From: Triticum aestivum
Taxonomy: Eukaryota; Streptophyta; Magnoliopsida; Poales; Poaceae
Assembly: GCF_018294505.1 (NCBI RefSeq)
Contig: NC_057814.1
Location: 39,725,239-39,789,238 of the forward strand
Length of the DNA: 64,000 nt
Direction: 5' to 3'
Part shown: positions 35,859 through 46,691 of the stretch, piece after piece
Layout of the letters: the number at the start of each line of letters is the position of its first letter
Position numbering within the stretch: position 1 is the stretch's first letter
The notes under the pieces: model-generated
The model's database searches: none
Told to the model about the DNA's origin: nothing
The model's input: the letters and a program-made list of their open reading frames with translations, nothing else
Position numbers and translations under genes: made by a program

Positions 35859-35939
35859 GGAGAAGAAGAAGGAATAGAGGAGAAGAAGAAAAAATAGATT
35901 CTATTTTTTATTCTTCTCCTCTATTCCTTCTTCTTCTCC
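35859..35939. repeat. 39-bp near-perfect inverted repeat, 3-nt loop
   Basis: The left arm 35859-35897 (purine-rich, opening ggagaagaagaaggaatag) and right arm 35901-35939 are reverse complements with a single mismatch, separated by att. The whole forms an 81-nt hairpin with an all-purine and an all-pyrimidine side interrupted by ataga/tctat. Each arm itself contains a direct repeat of gaggagaagaagaa. Confidence 0.9.
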
Positions 35940-36440
35940 TTTTTTTCTTCTTCTCTTTTTTTATCTTCTACTTCCTCTTCTTAATTTTTATCGGGAACTC
36001 CGTTCCAAAATAACTTCGACATGATGAGCGGTCAATACATATACCCCCTCTCGACCGTGATAACTTATACCACGGGAGCACCCCCCGGCCTTCTCGCTCG
36101 ACCAAAACTCTCGAGGACACCCAAACCCTAGAAAAAAACGATGTCGGTCTCCTACCCCCTCCCGCCGGGCCCCTACCCGACAAACTCTCTTGAGGCCACC
36201 CAAATTTACCAAGTTAAAAGGGCGTTGTCGTCGAGGCCACCCATGCCCTTGAAGCGTTGTCGAGACCACCTCAAACCCTTGAAGCGTTGCCGAGGCCACC
36301 CCAAACCCTAGAGAAGCAGCGTCGAGGCCACTAATATGATTCCTTATTGTGATTAGCTAGCTAGTTCTACGCTTGCCACTAATATATCCATCTGTCATGT
36401 TTGAATAATAATTGCCATGTTGTAAATATTTGCAGAAACT

Positions 36441-39400
36441 ATGGAGCACCCCCGAGACGAAGCAACAGAAGCGGTGTTGGGGGACATAATCGCACAAGGA
36501 AGTGATGCCGTCTTGTCGTTTCTCAATGACACCGATGGTCTGGAAGGACAAGGTGAAGACGCAGGCTATGATTATGATGGCTCCGGTGACCCAATGCCGG
36601 TGCCAGAAGGAGACTGTGATGACGGCTCCGGTGACCCAATGCCGGTGCAAGAAGGAGACCGTGATGACGGCTGCAGTGACCGAACCGAGTCCGGCCAGGT
36701 ATATATATTAGTTAAGCCTGTGCTGACTAGCTAATTGATGCATTCATTGTTTTGGTATAGGTACACATATTAATTAACTCTCGTCTTTCTTCTTTTTTCT
36801 AGCCCTCCGGATCGAGCACAACTTCGGTAAAGAGACGAGGCCCAAAGAAAAAGTTGCGCTCGGATGAAAGGTTTGAGATCACAGAAATCGCGCGCGATGG
36901 CATGCCGATTGAACCCATCCAGACAAAGGAAGCATTTGCGGCTCAGTGCGGGGTTCTTGTTAGGGAAAAGATCCCGATCAGTATCCACCAATGGTTAAAG
37001 CCTAAGAATGAAGACCCTGAGGTGTCTTATGTCGACGATATGCAGAAAGATGATCTTTGGACCGCGCTGAAGGCAAATTTCACCCTACCGCCAGAGGAGG
37101 ATCCGGAGAAGCCAGTTAAAGAGCAATTGATCAAGTCTCATGCTCTTAAGAAGATGGCAGAACTATTAAGGAGGTGGAAGAATGAGCTGAAAACATCGTT
37201 TGTCGACAAAGAAAAGACACCTGAATTCACCGGCCGGTATGAGAAGATCAGAGATCACTGGCCCGCATTTGTGGCCCACAAGACATCGGCAAGAGTAAGA
37301 AGATGTCAGCGACAAACAAGAAAAATGCTGCGAAGAAGAAGCATCGCCATCGCACGAGGTCAGGTGGCTACCTCAAAGCCCGACCATTGTTGGCCAAGGC
37401 TGAGAATGACCTGATTAATAAAGGGGTCGAACCAGAGACATTGCACTGGCAAGACCGTTGCCGGACTTGGTTCTTCGGGGTTGGCGGAACCTTGGACCCT
37501 GTATCAGGGAAGTGCGTTTGGACGGACGAGCAACTGCGCATACCCGTCACGAGGCTTCAGGAGTATATCGAGGCAGCGCAGCAAGGGACGTTCGTTCCAG
37601 ACAGAGAGAACGACGAGCTAACAATGGCCCTCGGGAATCGTGAGCACCCTGGACGGACACGAGGCACGCCAGGCTCCGTTCCGTGGAAGGCTGGGTTTCC
37701 GGACGCAGGGGGTTACAAATGCCAGAAGAGGAGGAAGAAATTGGAGCATACCCAACTGCAGGCGCTGCAGGAAAGGGTACAAGCGATAGAGGAACAAGAA
37801 GCAAATCGTACCAAACGACCTGCTGAAGCTTCCCCTGAAGCTACCACGCCATCTCAGCGGATAAGCAGCGTGGCTTCCACCGAGCAGCTTCAGCTGGAGC
37901 CTGTCTTCACGGCTCCTGCTAGCTACCCCGTGGATGCTATCACGGAGTCTCAACATTGCCACCTTATGACGCAATGGATGAAATTCAAAGTCAAGGCGGC
38001 TGTTGACTCTGTTTTACCTACTGAACCTGGCGCAACCTACCACTGCCGGCCGATTCCAGAAGGATATGCTACGGTGATGGTGGATGAAATAACGGACGGA
38101 TTTGAGGACCTCGAGCTTGACCACCCTACCGGTGAAGGGGAGACTCGGCTGGGTTCTTCTCTGAAGACTCCATGCCTATGGTGGAAGGAGCTCATCAACC
38201 TTCCGAACTGGACGCCTCCACCTCCTCCTCCTCCGGCGAGTCAGGGCACTCTGCCTCCTCCTCCAGCGAGTGATCAGGGCACTCAGCCTCCTTCTCCGAC
38301 GCGTGGCGGCACTCCGCCTCCTTCTCCGCCTGCGCCGGCGCGCCCGAGCAGCCAGCCTCCTCCTTCTCCGCCTCGTCAACAAGGGCGGAAGAGACCCGAC
38401 GCCGCTCCGGCTGCTCCGGCGCGTCGTAGTCCTTCTCCTCCGCCTCGTAAGCAAGCACGAAAGAAGATAGCCACAGCCGCTCCGTCTGCTCCGGCGTCTA
38501 GCAGTACAGCCAGAGGCGGGAGGCAATACAGATTCGGTCAACCTCTCAAGCCTCTAGAGAAGTTACCATATGAGAGGACCGTGGAAGAAAGCGCGAAGAT
38601 CGTGGAAAAAGAAGTGAAGGACTTATTTGAAGTGGTGAAAGCAAAGAAACATCCACCTCCAGAGGAGAAGATAGATCCGATGAAAGCAAAGCACAGTATC
38701 GATGCCCTGAGGAAACCACCAAAGTTTCTGCCGAAAACCAACTATGAGCGCATTACTGAAAAGGTATATATCGAAGCGGGGCGGTCGGGAAGTACTATAA
38801 GTGATCGAAGGTTAGCAAAATGATGAGTTGGGGAAAAAATTGCCCAGCTCGGCGAACAAGCGGACCAATCGTGCCCCCCCCCCCCCCGCTGAAGGTGTCT
38901 AGCGATATCATCGCTAATGATCCGAGGATGGTGCCCGGTTATAGCAATCTTGGAGATTACCTGCCCGACGATGGACATTATGATTTCTTGGAGGTGGACG
39001 AACACAAATACCATTACGGGAAGCCTCTTGTCAAAGATGAAAAATCTCTAACAACGATGATGCGAAGATTCCATGATTGGTACATGAAAACCTGCAGAGA
39101 GTCTTAGGGGACGAATACTTTGTATCTGAGAGTTAAAGAAGAGCACGACCTCGTTGGAATTGATCTGTTGTCTGTTCCATTTGCGGAGTTCTTTCAGTTT
39201 TTCAATCAAAAGGCCCTCGATAAATTAACGGTCACTTGCTACTGTCTCTAAGTACTACTTCTGTCATTAAGTCTCTATATATAGCTCATCTCTTTCATTG
39301 CAGGTATTTATAATTATCCTAACTATATTATGCAGATTGAAGATCGTCGAGTGCAGGAAAGCAGAAATGTATGATATTGGGTTCATTAACCCAAATCTCG

Positions 39401-40331
39401 TAGATGAATTTACGGTTAAAAAGAGTGCCAAAGATGCCGAGGCCAACTTGCTCAAATCATTGATAATAAATCAAAACAAAGATAAAATACTCTTTCCTTA
39501 CAACTTCAAGTGAGTGTTACTGTCTTGTGCATATTCGGTTTCCCTTATTACTTGAGCAAGGTTATAGTAATGTAATTGATGAGTTATACATGCGTGCGCA
39601 GCTTCTACTATATTCTCCTGGAGATTAAGCTTGAGCAGGGACTAGTAACCGTCTTAGACTCGAGACGAAAAGATCCCGAGACCTATGCGGACATGACTAA
39701 AATTCTCAACAAGTAAGTCAATCGATCATTATCGCACCATATCGGCAACTTTTTGTTCATTTCCTGATATCTCAAGTAATAATTATTTTCTTTGTCTTGC
39801 AGTTGCAGGGTTTGGAAAAAGTTCACCGCAGAAGCTCCGGGACTGCCGAAGGAGCTGCGATATACATACCCGAAAGTAAGTACTACTAGCTAGCTAGTTC
39901 CGCGCATCTCCCGTTGATTCTAGCTACTTTCATCAATGCCATTTATAATGCTTCATTATCAGTTTGATTGACCTCTATTTCTCGTAAAGTGCGTGTGGCA
40001 GGAACAAGGAAATGATTACTGTGGATACTACGTGTGCGAGTTCATTTACAACGCGACTTGCAAAGATAAGTGGGGCTACTCTAAAAGACAATATGAATTG
40101 CGTAAGCAATAATATTCACAATTTCATTTTATCACACCGTCATTTCTGTTCAGTTTCATTCATATATATGTATTAACCCCCCTTCTTCAAATTAGACGTG
40201 GCAGATGCGGAATGAACTCCTACCAGAAGATCGTGAAAGCAGTTCAAGAGGAATTGGCGGGATTCTTTCTTGACCACGTCATCAATAAAGCCGGAGAATA
40301 CCATGTTGATGCTGAGTTCATATATAATTAG
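36441..40331 (+). pseudogene. CACTA second-ORF gene with Ulp1 (C48) protease domain
   Basis: Exon 1 (36441-36699) starts MEHPRDEATEAV and is acidic with a duplicated GSGDPMPV motif. Exon 2 (from 36803) has a basic KRRGPKKK patch. A one-base loss near 37286 moves the frame to the one running 37303-38823. That part holds a Pro-rich segment (PPPPPPPASQGT and related repeats, about 38210-38450) and basic linkers. Stops and a C-run length change (38873-38887) follow, and a TAG interrupts after KTCRES. The last exons (about 39334-39510, 39602-39713, 39804-39875, 40005-40112, 40200-40331) give a Ulp1-type domain: FYYILLEI, VLDSRRKDP (Asp), and QEQGNDYCGYYVC (oxyanion Gln and nucleophile Cys). The catalytic His expected before YILLEI is Tyr. 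Ulp1 domains are known in plant CACTA/Kaonashi-type elements. This copy is dead several times over. Confidence 0.75.
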
Positions 40332-40361
40332 GGGAGATTATATTGTAAGAGATCTTAATAT

Positions 40362-40370
<9 letters not shown>

Positions 40371-40419
<49 letters not shown>
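40371..40419. repeat. (AT)n microsatellite
   Basis: An uninterrupted at repeat of about 24 units is preceded by a short gtgtgtgt run. It follows the stop of the Ulp1-containing gene. Confidence 0.97.
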
Positions 40420-40420
<1 letters not shown>

Positions 40421-40934
40421 CAAGTAGCGTCGGATAGATATACGAAAACTTGTTGTTCGCGCAAGCTCTTGGAGCAGGAGAGGTCGATATCACTTCTATC
40501 GGTATGCATGACAAACTTCTGTACTTAATTGTTTCCTTCATTTGCTTACTAGCTAGCGTGTCGAGGGCCTCTCTATACGTATAGTACGTAGCGTCGACCA
40601 AGCACGGAGATAAGAGAGGATACTTCTCTCTATTAATTAATTAGCTACCTAACACAATATATGAAACACCTTAATTAATCATACAAAACCCCCAAACCGC
40701 CCCCCCCCCCTTCAGAAAAAGAAACCCTAGCCCCTGAACAGCTGACGCGTGGATGACTATTGGTCCCGGTTGGTGCCACCAACCGGGACTAAGGCCCTCC
40801 TGCGCGGATGTTCATTGCTTTATTTCGCATTGCCATTTTTTCATTGGTATAATACTAACTGCTACAGGCTGGTTTCCACTTGTTTAAGACTTGAATCTTT
40901 TTTGACTCTACACACCTTGTGTTCTGTCTTTGCT

Positions 40935-41134
40935 TAGAGCGCTGCTACAGGAACGACGCTGGCTGGCCGATGTTTGAACGACACTATGGATCGAACCATG
41001 CATCTGTAGTAAGTGTTGCAGAGCCGCTTGATGAAGCGTCATCTGCAAATCGTGCATCGAGTGTCGGCCACAGAGTGTTCCGCTTTGCTTATAAGAAAGA
41101 TCGCAGGACCTTGCTATGTGCTTTCCACGTATAG
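40935..41134 (+). CDS. orphan last exon, unknown protein
   Basis: A good acceptor (tctttgcttag) is followed by an open frame to TAG at 41132. It is rich in ordinary residues rather than repeats, with segments RNDAGWPMFERHYG, SVAEPLDEASSAN and VFRFAYKKDRR. I do not recognise the family. It is not transposon-like in composition and lies just beyond the truncated Caspar element. It may be the 3' exon of a host gene cut off by the insertion, or a captured gene fragment. Upstream exons are absent from the 130 bp between the element and this exon. The following 120 bases look like a 3' UTR. Confidence 0.4.
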
Positions 41135-42197
41135 GATTAGACTCTGTTTAGCACTCGAGCCTATCAATCTAGTGTAGCTGTCCCTTTCCTTTGTATATTA
41201 CTCGTATCAAGCAAGTTTTTGTGTGTCTTGGTGAGTTCGAATTGCAACGTAATAATGCATCAGTAAATCATACAGGGGTATAACTATCAGTTCGTCCAAT
41301 CACTCGCTTTGAACATGGTCGAATAACTAAAAATTCTATGTTCGAACAATAAAATGGGCATTGTTCATATATCAAATTTACCATGGTCCAAAACTAAAAT
41401 TTCCATGGTTCATATATTAAAATTTGCCATCGTAAAGTACGACAAAGAAGTAAATAAAATTGTCATGGATGATTGAATTTTTTTAAAAAAATGCCATGTC
41501 TGTGGAACTATTTGTTTTTTTTTTTTCATATTTTGGCCATCTGTGAAAAACGAAAAAAAAGATTTATGTTGTAAATTGTATCTAAAGACTAAAACTACTT
41601 TTTTTATATAATTGGCCACCCCCTTTTGAAGAAAACAGGTACAAATAGGATTAAGTGGGATTCAAACCCAGGTGTCTAGGAGGAAGCTAGAGGCACTAGC
41701 CAGTTTGATGGGCGTGCGGGCTTGCTCTGGAGAACGTTTGTGCCCGCTTTATGTTGTAGCCAACGAATAAAAATGGTGGCTTGGCTTCCCCTATGCTACG
41801 ACATCCATGCATTGGAACGAATGGCACAGAGGAAGTTCGCGCCAGCGAGTGATAAATCTGATGTAAAATACTTAGTGATCCCCATTTTTTTTCCGGATCT
41901 GACTCTTTTCATACCGCTTGCATCAGCGGCGGTAGGGTCGTATAAGTTACCAACGTGGCAATGGCGGTAGGATCTTGGTCAACGTGTCTACATTGTCTTG
42001 TGCCATGATGTGGCAAAGTGCCTACCGCCAAGGCCTTAGGTGATAGCCGTTTGTACCTTACTGTCGGATGCTTCAATTTGGGGGTAGGCCCCTTTAGTGT
42101 TTGTAAATTGGTGGGCTTGCGTGGGTTACCCACTGACCCATTCACGTCCAATTTTCTTCCTCTCTGAGCTGATGCCCCCTCCCTCACTCTTCCCCAT
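41135..42197. other. low-copy spacer, no supported gene
   Basis: It is AT-rich to about 41620, with three copies of a ccatggt(c/t)cata/aaaa-type motif (41340-41430), then mixed composition. A gattcaaacccaggtg block (41669) resembles a tRNA T-arm on the minus strand, but no cloverleaf can be drawn. No gene or element was recognised. Confidence 0.45.
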
Positions 42198-42218
42198 CAC
42201 TACTAGAATACTGGGCTA

Positions 42219-43372
42219 CGCCGAGTGCCACGGACACTCGGCAAAGGGCCGAAACCGCCGGCAAAGCCTTTGCCGAGTGTCACCCTCGGCGAAAGCCACC
42301 CGGCGTACACCTTTTCGGCAAACTGGATTTTGCCGAGAGCCAGAACACGGACACTCGGCAAAGACTTTGCCGAGAGCCATATAGCACAACTCGGCAAAAT
42401 AAAGTAGCTAACGGATAGCAGAAGGTGCCGGCGGTTCCTGACACGTGGGACCAGGGGAACAGGCCGAGGGGCTTCTTTGCCGAGTGCCACTCTCGGCAAA
42501 GCCACCCAGTAGGTGGCTGACACGTGTCAGCTCCTAACACGTGGGACCAGGGGAACAGGCCGAGGGGCTTCTTTGCCGAGTGCCACTCTCGGCAAAGCCA
42601 CCCAGTAGGTGGCTGGCACGTGTCAGCTCCTGACACGTGGGACCAGGGGAACAGGCCGAGGGGCTTCTTTGCCGAGTGCCACTCTGGGCAAAGCCACCCA
42701 GTAGGTGGCTGACACGTGTCAGCTCCCGACATGTCGGACCAGGCGAACAGGCCGAGGGCCACTCTCGGCAAAGCCACCCAGTAGGTGGCTGACACGTGTC
42801 TGCTCCTGACATGTGGGACCAGGCGAACAGGTCGAGGGCCAACTTTGCCGAGAGCCACTCTCGGCAAAGCCACCCAGTAGGTGGCTGACACGTGTCAGCT
42901 CCTAACATGTGGGACCAGGCGAACAGGCCGAGGGACAACTTTGCCAAGAGCCACTCTCGGCAAAGAGAACGACTAGGAGGCTGACACGTGTCACCTCCTG
43001 ACATGTGGGACCACGAGAGCAGGCCGAGGGCCAACTCTGCCGAGAGCCACTCTCGGCAAAGAGAACCACTAGGAGGCTGACACGTGTCACCTCCTGACAT
43101 GTGGGACCACGAGAGCAGGCCGAGGGCCAACTTTGCCGAGAGCCACCCTCGGCAATCCTTTCCCTGTTACCGAGTGCCCTCTCGGTAAAGTTGTCAGGGG
43201 CACCACAGGTTATTACCCTTTACCGAGAGGCCTCTCGGTAAAGGTGTCAGGTTCTACTGGTTGGTACATGTTTACCGAGAGGCCTCTCGGTAAAGGGTGC
43301 ATTCTGGTCCAGTTTCACAGTCTTTACCGAGAGCAACCCTCGGTAATGGTGTGCCCAGGAGCCTTTTTTTCA
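42219..43372. repeat. subterminal 96-bp tandem repeats with palindromes
   Basis: Eight units are marked by acacgtggga/acatgtggga at 42441, 42537, 42633, 42729, 42809, 42905, 43001 and 43097. The spacing is 96 bp except for one 80-bp unit. Each unit carries the inverted repeat ctttgccgag, 7-nt spacer, ctcggcaaag and a tgacacgtgtca palindrome with a G-box core. Distal to these, ttaccgag/ctcggtaa variants continue to 43350. These are probably TNPA-binding sites. The open frames here follow the 96-bp period. Confidence 0.9.
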
Positions 43373-43623
43373 TGTTTCTGTTTCTTTCCAGCAGAGAAAC
43401 ATATACAGCAGCAGCATATAGTTCATCACACATAGAACATGTCACATATAGGCATCATTGAACAAAAGAAGCAATGATTCTGAAAAGCATTCCACGTAAA
43501 AGCAATAGTGCATAAAAGGTGAAATAGTAGTGAAGACACTCGACTACCACAAGTTTACAAGTCTCAAGATGCAAGAGTTCTCAACATACAAGGAACAGTT
43601 TCAAACATAACATAACATGAAGT

Positions 43624-46425
43624 TCACGCGATTTTGGAGATCGGAGTGATAACATCAACATTAGAAGGCATCATTCCGTTTGCTGCCCCAACTCCATCAA
43701 CCGGAGTGATAACATCAACATTAGAAGGCATCATTCCCTTTGCTGCCCCAACTCCACCAACTTGAGGTGGAACTACCGGAACATTGTTCGACCCTTGTGA
43801 TGGGTTGAGCTGTGATGGATTGACCCAATAGTGAGATGAATGCATATGGTAATGCCGAAAATGGTGATAGAAATAGTTTGAACGAAACTCACAATGTTCC
43901 ACTCTGGCGTCGGTGGCATCTCTGGCACTGGTTGGCCTTGCATGGAATAAAGATTGGCCACCATATGTTGTAAAGACTTCACTAGATCATCTTGTGCCTT
44001 CAGCTTGGCCCGGTTTTCATCTCGTTCTTTCTCGGTGTCAATCAGTCGAGTCTACAATATGGCAATGCAAATGTCATTCATGTTGAAATGCAAATATGCA
44101 GGACCATGAAGGATCAATGAAGAAGCACTGACCTGAATATCCTCAATAATGCTCACGGAATGTGGTACGTGACGCTCTACGGTAGGAGTAGAGCCAGTAC
44201 TCATAGCACGGAGCGTGTTGACTCTCGGAAGGGAGGAGGTTATGACAGAATCGAGGTGAACCGCCATCCGGCCATTCGGTCTACCGCCTGCCGCGGCAAT
44301 GGCCACAAGAGGGTCAAACGGTAGCACGTGAGGATCAGCGTCAGGCCCGTACGTCTCCTTCAATTTTTTGGTGTAGTTCTCTCCATCTGACCGGGCTTTA
44401 GAGCTGATCCAGTCCCTCTCCGGGTGGAGAGGGTCCTTGTCCTTGTCGTCTTTGGTACGTTTGATGGTCCATGCCTCGAAGTAAGTGATATCCTTGCCAG
44501 TGTCTTCTTTCTGCAAAAGAAAGCGATCCAAACAATCAAGGGAATGCTCACAAATGAAAGAGAACATGATGAAAAGGATGTGGTTGCCTACATGTTTTGA
44601 GACGACACCTGGGATGGTGAGGTTGCCTTGACGGTGTCCTCGACCCCCATCAACTTACGCCGTTCAGATATTACTTTGTGTTCATCCTGCCACCCTGGAT
44701 CTGTCCACCGTTCGACGATCTTCTCCCAGCACGGACGTTTGTCAGCGCACCACCGAGGAATCACCTGTAAATTAAACAAATACATCTTAGTAAGGATTCT
44801 AATTTTGCGGTAATGTAGGGAATAGCAAGCATCCATCGTCACTTGCCTTGAAGTAATTGTCCCGTGAAAGATGCGTCCCTCGAGCCTCCTGTTTGGAAAT
44901 CCTATGGTTGAGATAGTCCGCGTGATACTTGACCATTAACCGGACGCGCTCCTCATAGTGCATGTCGTGGACTAGTTTCTTGGCAATATTCTCGACCACC
45001 ACATTTACACGATCCTTCTGACACTCAACGCATGTATAGAAATCCTACAAACATGCATACATGTGAGAAGGGTTAAATCATGACTATGGCAAATTTAAAC
45101 TTTTTGGTATTGACATTTAGGTGTTTGAAAGGACTTACCCAGAAATCGTTGACCACTCGCATGGCTCTGTTATCATAAACCCTCTGACGCATATCCAGGA
45201 AATCCGGTGCAAGTTTGTAGTGATCCCATGACCAAGCTGGCTCAATGATACCGTTCAGCAAAGTGACCAGTCCAGGATAATTTAACCTACAAAGACCCCC
45301 AATGATGCCACTCGGCGACCGTGGCAGACGCCTCTCACCACCTTTTACTAAGCTTCTGCATTTCGAAGAGTGAAGTCATATTATATGTGAGGAAATGACA
45401 AAAGGTACAATTTATATGGGATGAGTCCAGATAACCACTTACTTCTCTCCCATTGGTTTAATCAACACGTCTCTATGCACATATGGACGTCTTGGAAGCT
45501 TTGAAGGACCACGCAGCCACACTTTCCCTCCGGAAGTAGTGCTGATAGTCGAACCGCTCTGTTGCGAACCGCTCACCTCGTGGTGCTCTGTCACCCGTGA
45601 GGGTCCATCCCCACCCTCAGAAACCTGACGAACAACCATCCTCCTCTCGGCGGCGTCGTCCTCCACCACCTCCTCCTCCTCATCCTCCACCACCTCGTCC
45701 GCAAAATCCTCCTCGTCCTCCTCCTCACACGCCTCATCCCCATCCTCTGTTTCCTCCTCCTGAGAACGGTGAAGCACTGCATCAAAGGGTCGAGGAGAAG
45801 AAAGAGGTGCTCTACTCCGGGTTGCTATACGTACTCCTCCTCCTGCCTCACATACTCCCCCTCCTCGTCCGCCTCCTCCTCCTGCCTCACCTACTCCCCC
45901 TCCTCGTCCGCCTCCTCGTCCGCCTCCTCCTCCTGCCTCACCTACTCCCCCTCCTCGTCCGCCTCCTCCTCCTGCGTCACCTACTCCCCCTCCTCGTCCG
46001 CCTCCTCGTCCGCCTCCTCCTCCTGCCTCACCTACTCCCCGCTCCTCTCCGCCTCCTCGTCCGCCTCCTCCTCCTGCCTCACCTACTCCCCTCCTCGTCC
46101 GCCTCCTCCTCCTGCCTCACCTACTCCCCTCCTCGTCCGCTCCTCCTCCTGCCTCACCTACTCCCCCTCCTCGTCCGCCTCCTCCTCCTGCCTCACCTAC
46201 TCCCCCTCCTCGTCCGCCTCCTACTCCTCCCCCGCGTGGTACTCGACCTTGTTTCGCACGTTTTGCCGGACGGGTGTCTAGACCCACCAATCCTTTGGCC
46301 TTCTTGGCGGTTGTGGCAACCGATGAAGGAGCGGCCACCGCTTTCACCGGTCGAGCAGGTTGATCATTGTACAGATCATTCACTTTTTTCAAACTTTCCT
46401 TTGGAATCTTCTTGCTACCTGTCAT
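43624..46425 (-). CDS. tnpA-like CACTA protein (Ptta/En/Spm family)
   Basis: Exons deduced from splice sites and phase: 46425-45443, 45355-45139, 45044-44847, 44764-44609, 44510-44133, 44051 to about 43890, and a last exon ending at the stop 43624. Exons 2 to 5 join in phase. Exon 1 starts MTGSKKIPKESL, has a GGGVGEAGGGGGR-type repeat and an acidic EEEDEEDFADEVVEDEEEE stretch; single-base losses in the C-rich repeat shift its frame several times, and whether it is fully open is not settled. The conserved core is WVSPF/DYLNHRISKQEARGTHLSRDNYFK then VIPRWCADKRPCWEKIVERWTD, typical of plant En/Spm transposase-associated proteins. A coiled coil (TEKERDENRAKLKAQDDLVK) lies near the C-terminus. The intron after NYFK uses a GC donor. 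The protein probably binds the subterminal repeats; this is inference from the TNPA model. Confidence 0.7.
43641..43757 (-). repeat. 57-60-bp tandem duplication in tnpA last exon
   Basis: The block ggagtgataacatcaacatt followed by agaaggcatcattcc and tttgctgccccaactcca occurs twice in a row. It codes for a repeated GMMPSNVDVITP motif just before the stop. Confidence 0.85.
45830..46240. repeat. CCTCCT minisatellite in tnpA exon 1
   Basis: Units of cctcctcctcctgcctcacc followed by tactccccctcctcgtccg repeat with periods near 36-48 bp about nine times. On the minus strand they code for Gly-rich GGGVGEAGGGG. Several units have single C losses, which locally shift the frame. A long plus-strand Pro/Leu-rich open frame across it is a by-product. 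Confidence 0.85.
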
Positions 46426-46544
46426 GTTTCAATCACCTGATACGAAGAAGAACAAACCAGTTAGTACAGATGATACAACTTGATGTAAATACAATAAATA
46501 TATCACATATGAAGAATAAATGGAATTGTCACAATAATACATAT

Positions 46545-46690
46545 AGTTGTTACACACACAAATACATAGAGTTGTTGCACACACGAATACATAGAGTTGT
46601 TGCACACACGAATACATAGAGTTGTTACACACACGAATACATAGAGTTGTGACACACATACATAGAGTTCTCACACGATTACATGGAGTT
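46545..46690. repeat. 26-bp tandem repeat between tnpA and tnpD
   Basis: The unit cacgaatacatagagttgtt with gcacaca repeats about six times with minor changes. It lies between the end of tnpD and the start of tnpA, so it separates the two transcription units. Confidence 0.85.
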
Positions 46691-46691
46691 G

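Larger units (their letters stand above)
32011..40799 (+). mobile_element. Caspar-type CACTA, right end missing
   Basis: The left end reads CACTAGTAGAAGACAGAGC followed by tttggttcggg and cccggtt/aaccggg subterminal motifs, as in Caspar elements. Similar ccggttggtgccaccaaccgg repeats occur internally (35690-35810) and at the right (40757-40795), where the element stops without a terminal inverted repeat. Internal content on the plus strand is a small coiled-coil/membrane ORF, a 337-bp tandem array, and a gene related to plant CACTA second ORFs with a Ulp1 domain. No tnpD was found, so the element is a defective derivative. The internal subterminal motifs may mean two Caspar copies are fused. 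Confidence 0.75.

Noticed and set aside
41640..41720. Possible minus-strand tRNA (gggtttgaatccca-like T-arm)
   Set aside because: No acceptor stem, D-arm or anticodon arm can be paired around it.
42280..43130. Roughly 200-codon minus-strand frames over the 96-bp repeats
   Set aside because: They are periodic translations of a subterminal repeat whose unit is a multiple of three.
45597..46619. 340-codon plus-strand Pro/Leu-rich frame
   Set aside because: It is the antisense of the Gly-rich minisatellite in tnpA exon 1; the minus strand carries the conserved gene.
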